Shown here: positions 33,457 through 46,305 of the stretch, one piece after another
How the letters are laid out: each line of letters opens with the position of its first letter
How positions within the stretch are numbered: the stretch's first letter is position 1
Assembly: GCF_010389155.1 (NCBI RefSeq)
Contig: NC_057764.1
Location: 14,384,001 to 14,448,000 of the forward strand
From: Erigeron canadensis
Lineage: Eukaryota > Streptophyta > Magnoliopsida > Asterales > Asteraceae
Reading direction: 5' to 3'
Length of the DNA stretch: 64,000 nt
The notes under the pieces: generated by a model
The model's database searches: none
What the model was told of the DNA's origin: nothing
What the model saw: only the letters and a program-made list of their open reading frames with translations
Made by a program: the position numbers and the translations under genes

Positions 33457-34581
33457 TTATCCATTAAACAAAAGTCTGATGCTATTCGCATGAATTCTCT
33501 CTTGTAAACAATGAGCGAGAATGTTGCGATAGCGCCTTTCCTCTACTCTCCAAAAATCCACAGCTGAGCAAGGTGTATCCAAAAGTCTTCTTTGATCACC
33601 TCTTGACAAGTTGACAACCTGCATTGGACCATACATGCGTAGCAACATCTGTTTTTGTGAATCATCAACAAACATCTGTGCTTCGCTTGACTTGATATCT
33701 ATCTGCCAAAATGTCATCTCTGTCAGCATATCTTGATCCCATCTGATAGTAGGAACCTTCTTAACACATTTAATCCTTCATTGTTTAAAACGAAATGTGC
33801 CATCTGGATTCTTAATCTTCTTCAAGGGTGTTGGCTTAATCCACCTTTCTTTTGGCTTCAAACCTCTATCACTGAAATACTTAATTCTTTCATCTCTGAA
33901 TCTATTCCAGTAGAAATCTGCAAGTCCATTGCTCTGAAGATTAACGAACCAGCGTCTTCCCAAATCTATCATGTCAGAATCACTAAGAGAGTGGAAGTGT
34001 CTTTGACTTATTGACATGTACTGGCAACCCTCATTTCTCTTGATAATAAACAATTTGATTCTGTGATCATAGAACCAACTTTGTATCACTGAGAAGTATT
34101 TGGGTGCATCCTTGTCTGAGATAAACTCCCAAAACATCAATGGTTTATACGTATCACGAATCATCAAACCAGTATGTCCTCTATAACCTGGAATTAGTCT
34201 ATTAACAATAAACTCATGATCTTGCTGCACCGGAGGTATATTAAATCTTCCAAGATCAACCTCTCATGTAGCATCTATACTCCAGTATAGATCAAAAATA
34301 TTATCATCTCCTTCATCAACTATGTTTGCATATACAGCAAATCTCAAACTTGCAGCATTCTTAGGTTCATCTGGACTATCTCTAATTGGATTGAGATTGA
34401 GATGTTCCACTTCAGCTATTGGTTCAACTTGAATGACTTCATCTTCATTAAAGACACGATCAAAGTCATAAGGTGTCTCAAGCAACCTTTTTCTATCAGC
34501 TTTTGAAGTAATGAACTCTCCTTCTTCCATATCTTCATCATTGATACTTTCTAGATCTTCTTCAACATCAAGATCGTCCAA
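33457..34581 (-). pseudogene. F accessory ORF, C-terminal part
   Basis: Three open stretches in one frame (34581-34264, 34230-33778, 33729-33457), separated by single stops, suggest one ~375-codon region. It begins very acidic (DDLDVEEDLESINDEDMEEG). A mid part has LIPGYRGHTGLMIRDTY, then QSWFYDHRIKLFIIKRNEG and DMIDLGRRWFVNLQ; the last part is Gln/Arg-rich. I recognise no enzyme motif. It may be the 3' exon or C-terminus of the accessory protein beginning at 37397: an acceptor-like ...TTTGAATAG lies near 34609. No signal peptide or transmembrane segment seen. Confidence 0.55.
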
Positions 34582-34689
34582 TGCACCTATCCTTTGAAGC
34601 TTATCTGCTATTCAAACGATTTACATATACAAAGATAAAGAACATAAATCATAAGTCAAGACATAATAAAATAGTATAAATACATAAAA

Positions 34690-34855
34690 GAAATTAAAAT
34701 AAATAATACTATATCATAAATATAATGCAACAATTACATTAATATTTATCTTATAATCTTTATCTACTTTAACTTGCAACAATAATATTATATCATAAAT
34801 ATAATGTAACAAATACATTCATATTTATCTTATAATCATTACAAAAACAAAAATC
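34690..34855 (-). repeat. two-copy ~88-bp direct repeat in F
   Basis: ATCATAAATATAATG.AACAA and ATATTTATCTTATAATC occur twice (about 34711 and 34793). It lies in the AT-rich gap between the two accessory-ORF blocks, possibly an intron. Confidence 0.7.
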
Positions 34856-34862
34856 ATTAGCA

Positions 34863-37397
34863 CTAAGGTTCATAATCCGAATCTAAATCCGAATCTGACT
34901 CTGACTCTGAAGATGTATGAGTTAACCCTGACTGTTCTTTCATTTGATCCCTAAGTGATCCTGGATCATAATAATCATCATAATCCATAATCTCTGCTCT
35001 AGCTCTCATATGAGCTTGTAGATTATATCCCAATCTCTTTTCTAGTCTATGCACAATTAATGGGTGCAAATCTGACTCTGTAGAGGCATTGGTAGTAGAA
35101 TCAGTCTTAGTTGACTCACTATCCTGAGTAGATTTTTCTTTGCTAAGATTTTCTTTTTCTATATGATTCTGAGGATCATTCACTAGCTTTTCTCGAATCT
35201 CCCTTTCTATTCTATCAGAATTAGAATCGGAGTTACCTGAATTGGAATCTTCCCCATCATCATTGTTAGGATCATCAGGATCTGCATCTGGAGCGGTCAT
35301 CACAGCTTTACCTTTATCTTGAGTCCTAGAAGTACTAGCACCAGCTGTACCAGCAATCTCTGACTCTCTTTGTCTTGATGACTCAGCCTGAATATCTGCA
35401 ATCTCTGTATCCATAGCATCATCCGCAGCATCTTGATCTTGACCTCTATTCTCTGGCTCACCAACTGATGGTTGTGCTTGATTGGGACCGTGAGCTGGAT
35501 CTTGATCTTCGTGATCATCATCTCTTGACTTCCTTGCTAGCTCATCATCTTTACAACCACTCTTATCTCCCCCTTGAGCCAAGAATTGGTCAAGTCTAGA
35601 TCCAAGAGATTGACCAAGAGCTGTCATCAAGTCCATCTCTTCCTGATGCTTAGCAGCTTGGAGCTTTAGCTGACTCTCCAAAGCTGTAACCCTCATCTCT
35701 AACATCTTCTTCTCTGAAAACAAATGACTCAGCTGCACTTGAACTGGAGCAACTGGACGTGACGTAGAAGCAACATCAGATGTAGAGGCCTGAGGTGGCA
35801 TCGTAGCTTCAAACGAAGGCATACGAGCACTAAAAGTTCCTGTGGGAGGCATCTGTAGTCTTTGCAGAGGAGCCAATAGACGTCCCATGACAGTAGAAAC
35901 AGGAACTGTCGCCTGAATAGGAGCAGACGAAGGCCTAGGAGCAACAAGTGTCGGCTCTGGCTCTTGACGAACTGTAGATTCCGGAGCAATAGGAATCGTA
36001 ACAGTTGTAGCCTCAGTAACAACTTGTGCACGAGAACCAATTCCTCTTATTATAAACTTTGGTCTCAACCTCTTCTCCCCAACAACAACATTAGAAGCAG
36101 AAGCAGTAGACACAGAAACAGGAACATCAGAAACTGAAGCTCTTAAAGCAGCAACCAATGGAGTATCACCAACAATAGGTGCATGAGACCTCTCCATGGC
36201 TTCATTATAAGCATCAAACTCTCTATCAACTTCAGCTTGAGATCTTTCATGTCTTCTTCTTGGCTTCGGCAATCTCTCTTCCTCTTCTTCATCTTCTGAA
36301 TCCTCAACAACATTAACAAGGACTTCAGAAGGACCAACATCAACATCAACTGGAGCAGAGGTAGAAGCAAAAACTCAAGTAGATGGTGGTACAAGATTTG
36401 TAGGATCATCAATATCCTCCATGAGAGCATCCATATCTGAATCATGCTCCAGATCTCCAGCATACAGAGTAACATCATTGAGTCCCTCAAACTGATCAGC
36501 TCGCTCTTCTTAAGGATCTTCACGAGCCTGATCATCATCATCAGCAGCAGCAACAACGGGTTTGTCATCTTCCCAACCTTGTCTGGGTGCAACATAGTTA
36601 GGATTGATCAAATGTCCGAACAATGGTGGAGTATCAACATGTATCGGATGATCTCTACCCGACAAGTGCTTCAAACTTTCAACAAATGCCTTATAAGTCA
36701 GACGACCTAAATTGAACGTAGGACCGTCAAATGGCAAATCAGCTGCATAGTGACGAATGATTATCATCACAAATCTTGGAAACCAAAAGAATTTCTTGTC
36801 TGTACCAAATGACCTCAACTGCTTCTCCAAATTATCAAAAATGTACTGAGAGAAGCTATATGGCTTGTTCAGCACCAAAGCAACCATCTGAGAAGCATTC
36901 TGGATATTCATCTGGTCATAGCCTGTTCTCCGATGACTTATGGCCCTCAACAAATAGTAAGCAAGAAGCTTCCATTTGCCACGATGATGATTCCTTAAGT
37001 ATGGGTGAGAAAAAGCACCAATATACCCCATACGACGTAGAGCACCGTCGCAGAATTCCTCAGAAAACTCAGTCGGACCTTGCTCTATCCCGACATCACC
37101 CAAGTGTAATATCGTCCGTAAGTCTCCAACCGAAAACGAGAAAGAACGTCCTCCAACAGTAGTGCGAATGTATGTATGAGCACCTATCTGCACTAAACGG
37201 GCTGAGTTCCAAAACTACCGAATGAGACTTATCACCAACAGAGGGTTCTCTGTTACTGCAAAATGAACACGAGAACGTGCAAGAAATTGTAGGACACCGT
37301 GAAACTCTGAAGTGCACCCCGTCTGTGTAATGCTAAGATCGAGTGCAGCATTGTGCTCCTTGACGAACACACGAGCATTATTACCTTGTCCCGCCAT
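34863..37397 (-). pseudogene. F accessory ORF (SIRE 'env-like' position), N-terminal part
   Basis: One minus frame from an ATG at 37397 to a stop at 34863, ~845 codons with in-frame stops at 37213, 36510 and about 36375. Residues 1-230 form a globular region (FHGVLQFLARSR, IGAHTYIRTTVGGRSFSFSV, then DLRTILHLGD and YLLRAISHRRTGYDQMN). The rest is Ala/Pro/Ser-rich, then acidic with many Glu/Asp/Ser. The globular part matches the N-terminal part of E's ORF at 58397 in layout: a short Phe-rich lead, a T..G.SF.F.V...R..L.L segment, and a YL-rich helix. Position between RNase H and 3' LTR is that of the SIRE env-like gene, but no signal peptide, membrane segment or cleavage motif is evident, so envelope function is not supported. 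Confidence 0.7.
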
Positions 37398-40239
37398 ACC
37401 TACACAAAAACAAACAAAAATGACAAGAAAAACAATAAGTTAGTATAAACGAAATTAAAAATTAGGGTTTTGGCTCATTTGCTTCGTGATGACGTCATCA
37501 TGAGCTTCAAACGAAACCCAGAAACACGAAGTAAAAACATCTCCATACGATGTTAAAAGTAATCAAAAACATCATTGTGGACTTGTTTATGGTTCGTGGA
37601 TGCCCAGAAAACAAAATCGAAACTAATTCGATGAACACGAAGTTGGTTCGTGTTCTTCGTGTGAATAGTGACTGAAACACAAATCTCTGTGATTAATCTT
37701 GATTTAACACTTGTTTACTTAAAGTTTTGTTAGATTTAACATGTTTAAACATCAATTAATCTAATTTTAAGTCCAATTTAAGTCCAAATCATCAAAAATC
37801 AAGGATTTAATTCGTGGTTCGTCCGAGTTACTGTTCACGCGAGGTAAAATCAAAAATCGGGCATAATAACGACTTGTAATCGTTAATTCTTATAGTCAAA
37901 ACATCAATCAATCATCCTAGATTGGAATTATACCAACAAATCTGGATGAATAACACGAAGAAAGAAGGAATCGATCGAAATAGGAGGCGAATGAATAGTA
38001 GCACGAAGGAGACGAAGTTCGTGTGATTTACTTAGGGTTAATTTTTGATTAATTGGTAATTAATGAATAGTAATAACCCATATATATATATATTCGAATC
38101 CTTATGGGCCGGGCCGAAGGAGTAACTTCGTGGGCTTCGTGATGACGTCAGCGCGAGGCATGCTGACGTCAGCACGAGGTGATTTCGAATTTTCAGATTT
38201 TAAACCACATAAGCTTCATTCCTTAGTCAAATTTCGCGAATTTCCAGAAATTTAAACAAGGAAAAATTCCAGAAATTTCATAAACATAAACCTGTAGATA
38301 CTCGTTACTAAAAACCTGTATCTACTCGAATATGCAATCAAAAATCATCCGTACTAACTTGTCACCACAATAATGTATCAAATAAATCTTACATTATTAT
38401 CTTGACATAAAATCGATCATTTCTTCATTGATGTTTAACTCAAACAAATGCAAACTTACATTAATACATATTTAATGTATAATGCATTACAATACATCAA
38501 AATATCATATCAACAACCTATCACATTACATCTTAGGTTGTGATCTTGATAATAACAATAGTAACCTATCACACTAAGTCTTAGGTTAATAAATACAAGG
38601 CAATCCATCCTTGTAGCATAGTTCTTGTAATTTCTGAGCAACTTTTATTGTTCGTCGCAATGCAATTCCAATAAGCAAGCGAAAACAATTTTGCCTTCAA
38701 TCACAATCTAAAACTTTTGATGGCAATTACATTTAAAATGATTTATTATCTGTAACCTGCACACTTAACAAACTTCATCAATGTATCAAAAACAATAAAA
38801 ATATCATAAATATGCAAAACAATCAAAATCTTAACCTAGCAATCATTACAAGATCTAAGGCAAGTCCACTCTTTGTCAAGCATACTTATTAACCAAAAAC
38901 AATTGAAATTTCAAAAATTTACTTGAAACATATTCAAAATTATTTTGACTTTTCAATTTTCAAAACATTTCATTTTCTAAATTAAACAACTTATGTATTA
39001 ATTAGAAAATCCATCTTTTAAACATACTTAACATAAGCAACAAGACTCATATAATTCACTAAGAATTATTACGTTTAATGCTTATCAAATCTCTCGTGCA
39101 ATAAGAACTAGTATGACACACAAACTGACACTTATTACAAAAAAATAAAAATAAAAATAAAACTAAAAACAAAATAAAAACTAAACTACTTTATTTATTT
39201 ACAAGAAATCTTAAGTTTCTGCAGATTAGATCAGATTAGCATTTACATAAGTCTGCAAGTGAGAAATAATTCTCTTATTATTAGTTATGAACAGTGACCC
39301 AACCACGATTACCGGTATATTTGTCCTCTTAAACACTCGGTACTTCCAGTTTCCTTTGAATTATGACACTTTCAACATACCCTGGCCAAGGACAGTCACC
39401 ATGTAACCCGAGTAGCCTAATATGCCATTGAATAGTTTGCGAACTTATGTGACCCACATTCAGATATACTTGCGTAATCGATACAAGCACTAAGATAACA
39501 AATATTCAATATATATTCAAAAACATCCTTAAACAAATCATGAGACTTTTTAGATAACAGAATTTAGTCACTTTGTGATTTAACTTATTTGCTTTTGCAT
39601 TTCATTATTTATAAGGAACCCGTCATTTTCTATGAGACCCATGTAGCGAACTTTCTGACAACCTATCCCAAGTTGGAAGCTTTAGGTAGGCTAGGTATAC
39701 AAAGACACCCCGAGGACATACTTGTCCGAATCTCAAAGACCACATTAGCCCCTTAAATTTCATTCATTTCATTTGCATAAACAATATCACATTTAACTTT
39801 CATGCTCATGATTGGTAGAGGTTTTTGCTTATACATTGAACAAATCTTATAGTAATGCTAGATCTTTCACAAAATTTAAGGACTAGATCAATTCATTAAT
39901 GAAAAGCAAGCATTCTCAGCCATATATCTGAATATGTTTCCCATAAGAACATTGTATAATTTAAGTTCAGATTAAGGAAACCTTGCTACTTTGTGTCTAC
40001 CAATATATCCCAAATTGTAATCACTAAACTAAGCAGTTATATTACGATTAAGCAGAATTAAAAGCTAAGTATCCTCACTTCTAATCATCTGACAGCATTA
40101 ACTTAAATCTCTTCATATTTTTGTCATTTTCTCATTTTTCACATTTTTATGGTTTTCATGACACTAAGAACTCTTTTTGTATTTTTATGACTCTAGCTAT
40201 TTACAGACACAAACTTACAAAATTAGTTCTTTGAGAGAT
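37398..40239 (-). other. F spacer between accessory ORF and pol
   Basis: 2.8 kb without coding capacity. The part nearest the accessory ORF (37440-38180) carries a promoter-like module; the rest is AT-rich and featureless to me. Confidence 0.6.
38079..38180 (-). promoter_or_regulatory. putative internal promoter for F accessory ORF
   Basis: On the minus strand: TGACGTCA palindromes at 38164-38171 and 38143-38150, a GGCCCA motif, then a TATATATATATAT box at 38081-38093, about 690 bp upstream of the ATG at 37397. GACGTCAGCACGAGG at 38165-38179 occurs unchanged in the LTR (33095-33109). A third TGACGTCA lies at 37490-37497. TGACG palindromes are known binding sites for plant bZIP (TGA) factors; promoter activity is inferred. 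Confidence 0.55.
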
Positions 40240-41670
40240 TTAATATGAGTCAACATTCTTCATCCCATTGAGAAGAATTAACTTCTCAAATCGAGTCTTA
40301 TCAAATGCTTTGGTATACAAATCAGCTAAATTATCATCAGTTATAACTTTTTCCAAATGAATTAACTTCTTTTGGGCACAATCACGCAAGAAATGATGTC
40401 TAATATCAATATGCTTGGTGACCTTATGCATGATAGGGTTATTTGTAATGTCTATAGTTGACTTATTGTCTATTCTAATAGGAGTATCAAGAAAATCCAT
40501 ACCGTAGTCACGAAGTTGTTGCTGAATCCACAATACCTGGGAACAACAACTACCAGCAACCATATACTCTGCCTCACATAAAGACTGAGCAACACATGTC
40601 TGCTTCTTGCATTGCCACGATACCAATCTTCCTCCTAACAACTGACAACCTCCAGTCGTAGACTTTCTGTCATTGTCACAACCGCCAAAATCCGAATCAG
40701 TATATGCAACAAACTCAAACGTTTCTCCCATTGGATACCATAGACCAAGCCCTTGGTTTCCCTTAAGATAACGTAGAATACATTTTGCTGCAGTCAAATG
40801 TGACTCTTTCGGACTAGCTTGAAATCTAGCGCAAAGACAAACAGTGAACATAATATTTGGACGTGAAGCAGTCAGATACATCAATGAGCCAATAATAGCA
40901 CGATAATAAGTTGCATCCACAAGTTCATCTTTCGGATCAAGAACCCCTAAACCATGATTTTGCTGAATCGGAGTACCATATGTCTTGGACTCTAACATTT
41001 GAAACCTCTCCAAGATGTCATCGATATACTTAGACTGGTGAATAAAGAATTCATCTTTCCTTTGATCTACTTGTAGTCCGAGGAAAAATTGTAATTCCCC
41101 CATAGAACTCATTTCAAATACATTTTTCATGCTCCTTTCAAATTCTTTGCACATCTTTATATTAGATGAACCAAAAATGATATCATCCACATAAATTTGT
41201 ACAATTAGATAATCTTGCTTCATCCACTTGATAAACAATGTGCTGTCTATCGATCCTCTTGTAAATCCATTTGTCAACAAATGCGTCGACAACTTTTCAT
41301 ACCACACTCTGGGTGCTTGATGCAATCCATAAAGAGCCTTATCTAATCGATATGCTCTTCTTGGATAATTCGGATCTTCAAACCCCGGTGGTTGGTAAAC
41401 ATACACTTCTTCTTTGACTTCACCGTATAAGAAGGCACTCTTAACGTCTAACTGATACACCTTTATACCTTTGAAACTTGCATAGGCTAAAAATAACCTT
41501 ATAGCTTCAATCCTAGCAACTGGTGCAAAAGTTTCGTTATAGTCATATCCTTCTCGTTGTGCAAACCCCTGAACAACCAAACGTGCTTTATTTCTATTAA
41601 CGATCCCTTTGTCATCTCGTTTGCATTTATATACCCAACGAGTTCCAATCGGTTCTTTACCTCTAGGCAC
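40240..41670 (-). pseudogene. F reverse transcriptase and RNase H
   Basis: A 476-codon open frame. RT motifs: GTRWVYKCKRDDKG, NKARLVVQGFAQ, LDVKSAFLYGEV, ALYGLHQAPRVWYE and catalytic YVDDIIFGS (~residue 166). RNase H motifs: AYTDSDFGGC, CEAEYMVAGSCC and HIDIRHHFLRD. The frame is intact, but the first ATG lies inside the original polyprotein and upstream pol is broken, so it is not expected to be made. The sequence pattern is that of SIRE-type copia. Confidence 0.9.
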
Positions 41671-41708
41671 ATCTATTAACTCCCAAACTCCAAGTTTTTC
41701 AAATTGAG

Positions 41709-42239
41709 CTAATTCTTCTGCATAGCGTCAACCCAACATGGATCTTGAAGTGCTGCCTTAACATTCTTAGGTTCTACTTGTGAAATGAAACCAGAATATA
41801 AACACTCAGTTATCAATCCAGTGTCTTTCACTTCATAGAACAAACTAGTCAGGTCCTTATTCAACTGATTTCTAGTTCGAACAGGTTCTGTAGCATTTCC
41901 AAGAATACTTTCAACTGGATGATCCTTATTAATTTGATATTGAGGAACCGAATCAACATTCAAACTTTCTCCTAAATTTGTTCTAATCTAAAACTCAGGA
42001 TAACTAAAATCATCTTCCGATTCTTCGGAAATAGGATCATCATCAGGCAGTGTAACTTTCGATGGAGTAAGTGGTGTAGTGTTTTCGGGTTCACTATTAT
42101 CTAAATTTGGTGTCTTATTCTTGTCCTTACCACTTTCATCAACATCAGTAGTAGACTGAACGTTGGTTGGAGTAGTATCGACATTTCGAGTAGGCGGAGA
42201 TATAGGAGTATTATCCATGTGATCTCTTAAAATAATCAC
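41709..42239 (-). pseudogene. F integrase-RT linker
   Basis: Two stretches (42239-41988 and 41963-41709) in one frame, split by a stop near 41987. They contain HPVESILGNATEPVRTR, the short motif that precedes RT in copia polyproteins, and LQDPCWVDAMQ. Frame differs from the RT that follows. Confidence 0.75.
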
Positions 42240-42296
42240 ATCATCAACTGTCTTAGGATCTGAATAAGAATCAGGACCATGTAGCGAACTTACACA

Positions 42297-43124
42297 CTAT
42301 CGTAATCGCAGTTTTTGCCACTTTACAGAATGAATAACGGGCTTATGACTGATAATCTTGATATTTGTTCCCAAATCAACTTTGCCGGTCTGTTTGTTGT
42401 AAACCCGTCGAATTGATGTTCCCGGTTTATAACCCATGAGAAATCCCTCTTCAACCTTTGAATCAAACTTTGACTGAAGTAGATACTTCAAGAAGGTACA
42501 CGGTACACCAAATGGTTCAACATTCTGTAAATTTGGTTTCTTCTTATGTAGAAGCTCATAACATGTCTTATTATGACGCTTAACTACAGTAACCCTATTT
42601 AAAATATGACAAGCTGTATTCACCGCTTCCGCCCAAAACATAGTAGGAAGTCCTGAATCTGCAAGCATAGTTCTGGCTGTCTCGATTAGAGTCCTATTCT
42701 TTCTTTCAGCAACTCCATTTTGTTGTGGTTCATACGGAGAACTGTATTGATGTTGGATTCCCTTTGACAAACAAAAGACATCCATCACATTATTCTTGAA
42801 TTCAGTTCCGTTGTCACTCCTGATTCTCTTTACACAAACTCCATAAATGTTTTCAGTTTCGACGAAGAAATTTATCAAAATCTGCGGAGTTTCATCTTTC
42901 GATTTAAGAAAGAATACCCATGAGAATCTCGAGTAGTCATCAGTAACCACCAAACAGTAATACATCCCACCGATACTTCTTACATTTACTGGACCAAATA
43001 AATCCATGTGAAGTAACTCGAGAGGATTGGCAATAGATTTTTCTTGTTTCGGTTTATGTGCAGACTTTTGCTGTTTACCTTTCAGACAAGGTACACATTT
43101 GTCTTCCATTCCAAACCGCTTCAT
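42297..43124 (-). pseudogene. F integrase core
   Basis: 275 open codons. Zinc residues CVPCLKGK; catalytic residues in [20 protein letters not shown] and QNGVAERKNRT, all three acidic positions present. After ~residue 205 similarity becomes poor (GFLMGYKPGT is still recognisable). Confidence 0.88.
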
Positions 43125-43133
43125 GGGAACGCC

Positions 43134-43680
43134 TTAAACCAAACCATGTTTGACAATGTCATTCATCTTTCGGAAATTGATATGTCCCATTCTTCTATGC
43201 CATAATAAAGATTCAGATTCGTTTGCTTTTGATAACAAGCAAACAGACTCCTCTGGATTATCAACACCTAACACAAGGCCATAGATGTCTCTCTTCCTAT
43301 GAGCTTTCAGCAGGATCCAGTCTTCAGGAATAACATATCCTGGTTTCAATATAAATGCTTCTTTCTCATTAAAATGGACAGTGTTACCCTTGTCACAAAT
43401 CTGAGAAACACTTAATAAATTATGTGATAACTGTTCCACATAATTGACTTTTTCTAGCGTAATCTTCCCATTGACAACATCACCTTAGCCCGAGATGTTG
43501 CCGCCCTTGGGACCTGCGAAACTAACATACGAACCATTTACATCTTCATAATTGGACAAAACATTCTTGTCCCCTGTCATGTGCCGAGAGCATCCACTAT
43601 CAACATACCAAAGACTGATAGGCTTCCTTGGTTCTCCCTGCACATCAGACAATAAGATGGTTAGTTTCTGAAGGGAACCT
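43134..43680 (-). pseudogene. F protease and GAG-pre-integrase region
   Basis: The protease active-site pattern WYVDSGCSRHMTGDK is encoded near 43560-43605, in a frame too broken to be long. The stretch 43439-43134 continues with QLSHNLLSVSQICDKG and the LLWHRRMGHINFRKM zinc segment. A stop lies at 43485. Confidence 0.75.
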
Positions 43681-44442
43681 AAACCTTTTGAGGTTTAGGT
43701 TTGCCGAATTCATCTCTAATGATCAATTCGGTCCAATATCTATCGCTCTGTAATGGAGCCTTGGATGAAGATGGTGTCACAGACTGTTTCTTAGGTGAAG
43801 TGAAACGAGTCTTAGGAGGTGAATTCCTTGATGTGTGAGTACCAAATCTAGGTTGACTTCCTAATCGATCATAGAATTTAGACGAACTATTAATTCTAAC
43901 AGCAGGAGATCGATTTTGTTTTGCCATCTTCCTAGGTGAATTACTCCTTTTAGGTGTACGAGAATGACTCGGACTTACACTACTAGAAGTAGTATCCTGT
44001 GAAGTCCCTGTCGTTTTGGAGTCTTAGATCTATTATTATGAGCAACAATATCTGAGTCACTAGATCCTCCAGAAGACATACCCTTTTCAGGACATCTCCG
44101 TTTCCTATTTGGACAACAACTATAAACATGTCCTACTTCATAACAATAGAAACAAGATTTTTTAGCTCTTGCTTTCTTTGCTTTAACATCAAACTCAGCT
44201 GAAGTCATGCCTAAACATTCCTTAAGTTCAGTTGTGGCTGACTCCTCTTTTGATAAACCAGTTGACTCATTTTTACCCGAAAAATGTACCTTCTTTTGAG
44301 AATTCTTATGAGTCTTGTATGGAGTTAAGGGGACTTCACTAGACGTAGATTCATCCTTATTCCATACTTTATCAATCTTGTCATGATCGATTTTTTCAAA
44401 ATCAATTTCATTTGATGTAAAAATAGTATCACATCCTTTCAT
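43679..44442 (-). pseudogene. F gag C-terminus with second zinc knuckle
   Basis: Open stretches 44442-43975 and 43927-43679 in different frames. CFYCYEVGHVYSCC is a knuckle with HVYSC in place of the usual HxxxxC spacing. Basic Arg/Lys-rich tails (SKFYDRLGSQPRFGTH) precede the protease. Confidence 0.7.
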
Positions 44443-44694
44443 TGTAAAACATTTAATGTTCTTATCTACAGGACAAATTGACTTTACTTGACTAGATCCT
44501 TTAGAAGCACTAGCATCATAAATTCCATTCTTAGGATCTACTGGTTTAACAAATGAACTTTCAAGCTTATGTTTCTTGTTAAGCTCTTTAATTTTATCAA
44601 TCGAGTTTTTAGAGCTTTTAGGGGTCTTTGGATCAACATTTTGTTTTTCTGAAACGATTGGATCAATTTCACCACTATCAATCTTTTCAGTAAG

Positions 44695-45369
44695 CTATGT
44701 TAGAGACTCTGTATAATTATCATTGAACGGACCTCTAACCTCATTATAACTCATACCCAAACCACTTTTATCTTTTGAATCCCGTGGTACAGGTTTTTGC
44801 ATCTGCATTGATCTTATTAAATCAGATCCCCTAATTTGATCTAGTCTTGTATTAAGCTTAACTATCTCCAACTTTGCGTCAACTAATTCTTTCTCTTTTT
44901 TAGAAAAGTCTTCAGTTAGTTGAGCATATTGTTCATTTCCCACTTTTTCCATCAGAACTGACTCGTTTAGTTTTTCTTTTAATGCAAGAATATCCTTATC
45001 AGATGCACGAATCTTATCTTGATAAAGACTTTCTTGTTTTACCAAACCAGAATTTTTGGCAAACAAAGAGTCATTTTCTTTTTTAAACATGTTGTTCTGA
45101 CTAGTTAAGTTAATAACTGACTTATTCAAAATAAACACCTCAAGTTTTAAATCTGACACCATTTTACACACGTCAATTATAGAAGATAAAGAACAAGATA
45201 CCTTCTGATCTGTAGCCTTGCAATCTGCCATGTATGCAACAAAGTCTTTAGTTGTCATACCTTCAGGTATCACGAAGTTCTTCATTTGTTCTTCAATGCT
45301 CTTCATGGAAATGTCATCAACAGGACTTGATGAGTCTTCCTTTTCTTCAGATACTTTTACTGCTGTCAT
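44695..45369 (-). pseudogene. F gag coiled-coil region
   Basis: 224 codons with a long Leu/Glu/Lys heptad pattern (residues ~65-190). SIRE gags are known for a long coiled coil between the knuckles. In frame with the upstream gag parts, separated by stops. Confidence 0.75.
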
Positions 45370-45561
45370 TTGTTCACTCTCAGATCTTACGGTCTCAGCA
45401 ACATTACATATATTCTTCTGAACTATCTCAGATGCAGTTTCTTCACTTCAGTACACAGCATAATCAATTGTTGTAGCTACCTCATCATATAATTCTACCA
45501 TGTAGGCATGATTCGAGGTATCATCAAATTGTGTATCCCATTGACAAGTACCATCTGGATT

Positions 45562-46032
45562 TTAAACAACAACAACCTTTGACTCCGAAAATGGTGACGA
45601 AACTAGTTGTTGTGGAGTAGCAGGATATGTAATCATTGCTTGCGTCTTATGATTACTCGGAGTAATACCGCCTTGATTGTAATTTTGACGACCAGCAACG
45701 CTATTATCAATCCTTTTAGGTCGTTGACACTCTCTTGCAAAATGACCAAATCCATCACAGTTATAACATTTCACCTTGGATTTATCAAAGGCTTTAGTGC
45801 CATTACCTATAGGTCTCCCAGTTCTCTGAGTGAATCTTCTGACCTTAATAGTAAGCATAGCAAGCTGCCATTCTAGATCCATTTCTTCCAAATCATCAGG
45901 ATCTATTTGATTGTAATCCTCATCAATTACTGCAGGATCAGTAATCTTTCCTCCAATAAATGCTTCATGAGCATTACAAAAGGCTGAGTAAACACTCATT
46001 CTACCTTCTGCAGAACTCATACTCATTGGCAT
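45562..46032 (-). pseudogene. F gag middle part, CCHC zinc knuckle
   Basis: 156 codons. Residues ~85-98 are CYNCDGFGHFAREC, a canonical CX2CX4HX4C RNA-binding knuckle. Continues the frame of 46938-46306 after stops at 46305 and near 46130. Confidence 0.85.
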
Positions 46033-46305
46033 AGAGTGGAAAGATTGTACATTGCTCTTAACATTCGAATGTGTATTATCATAAGCAACATATCCAGCAA
46101 TACCTTCAGCATCTACTATTGGTGTAGCTTATGCACCACTTAGAAATGCATTGTTTCCCGAGCTAGAACTTGCTAAATGAACAGACTTAGCATGATATAA
46201 AGATGGATCTTGTGTAAAATCCGAGTGAGTATCTTTAATCCTTCTTTTCATGTCTCTGTTCTTCAGCTTGGAGACTACCTTTTCAAAGTCCCATGTACTG
46301 TATTC

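Noticed and set aside
35300..36595. Leu-rich minus-strand ORFs overlapping the F accessory ORF
   Set aside because: Shifted-frame shadows of the Ser/Ala/Asp-rich coding frame.
34863..37397. Calling the F accessory ORF a retroviral envelope
   Set aside because: Only its position fits; no signal peptide, transmembrane segment or cleavage site is visible.
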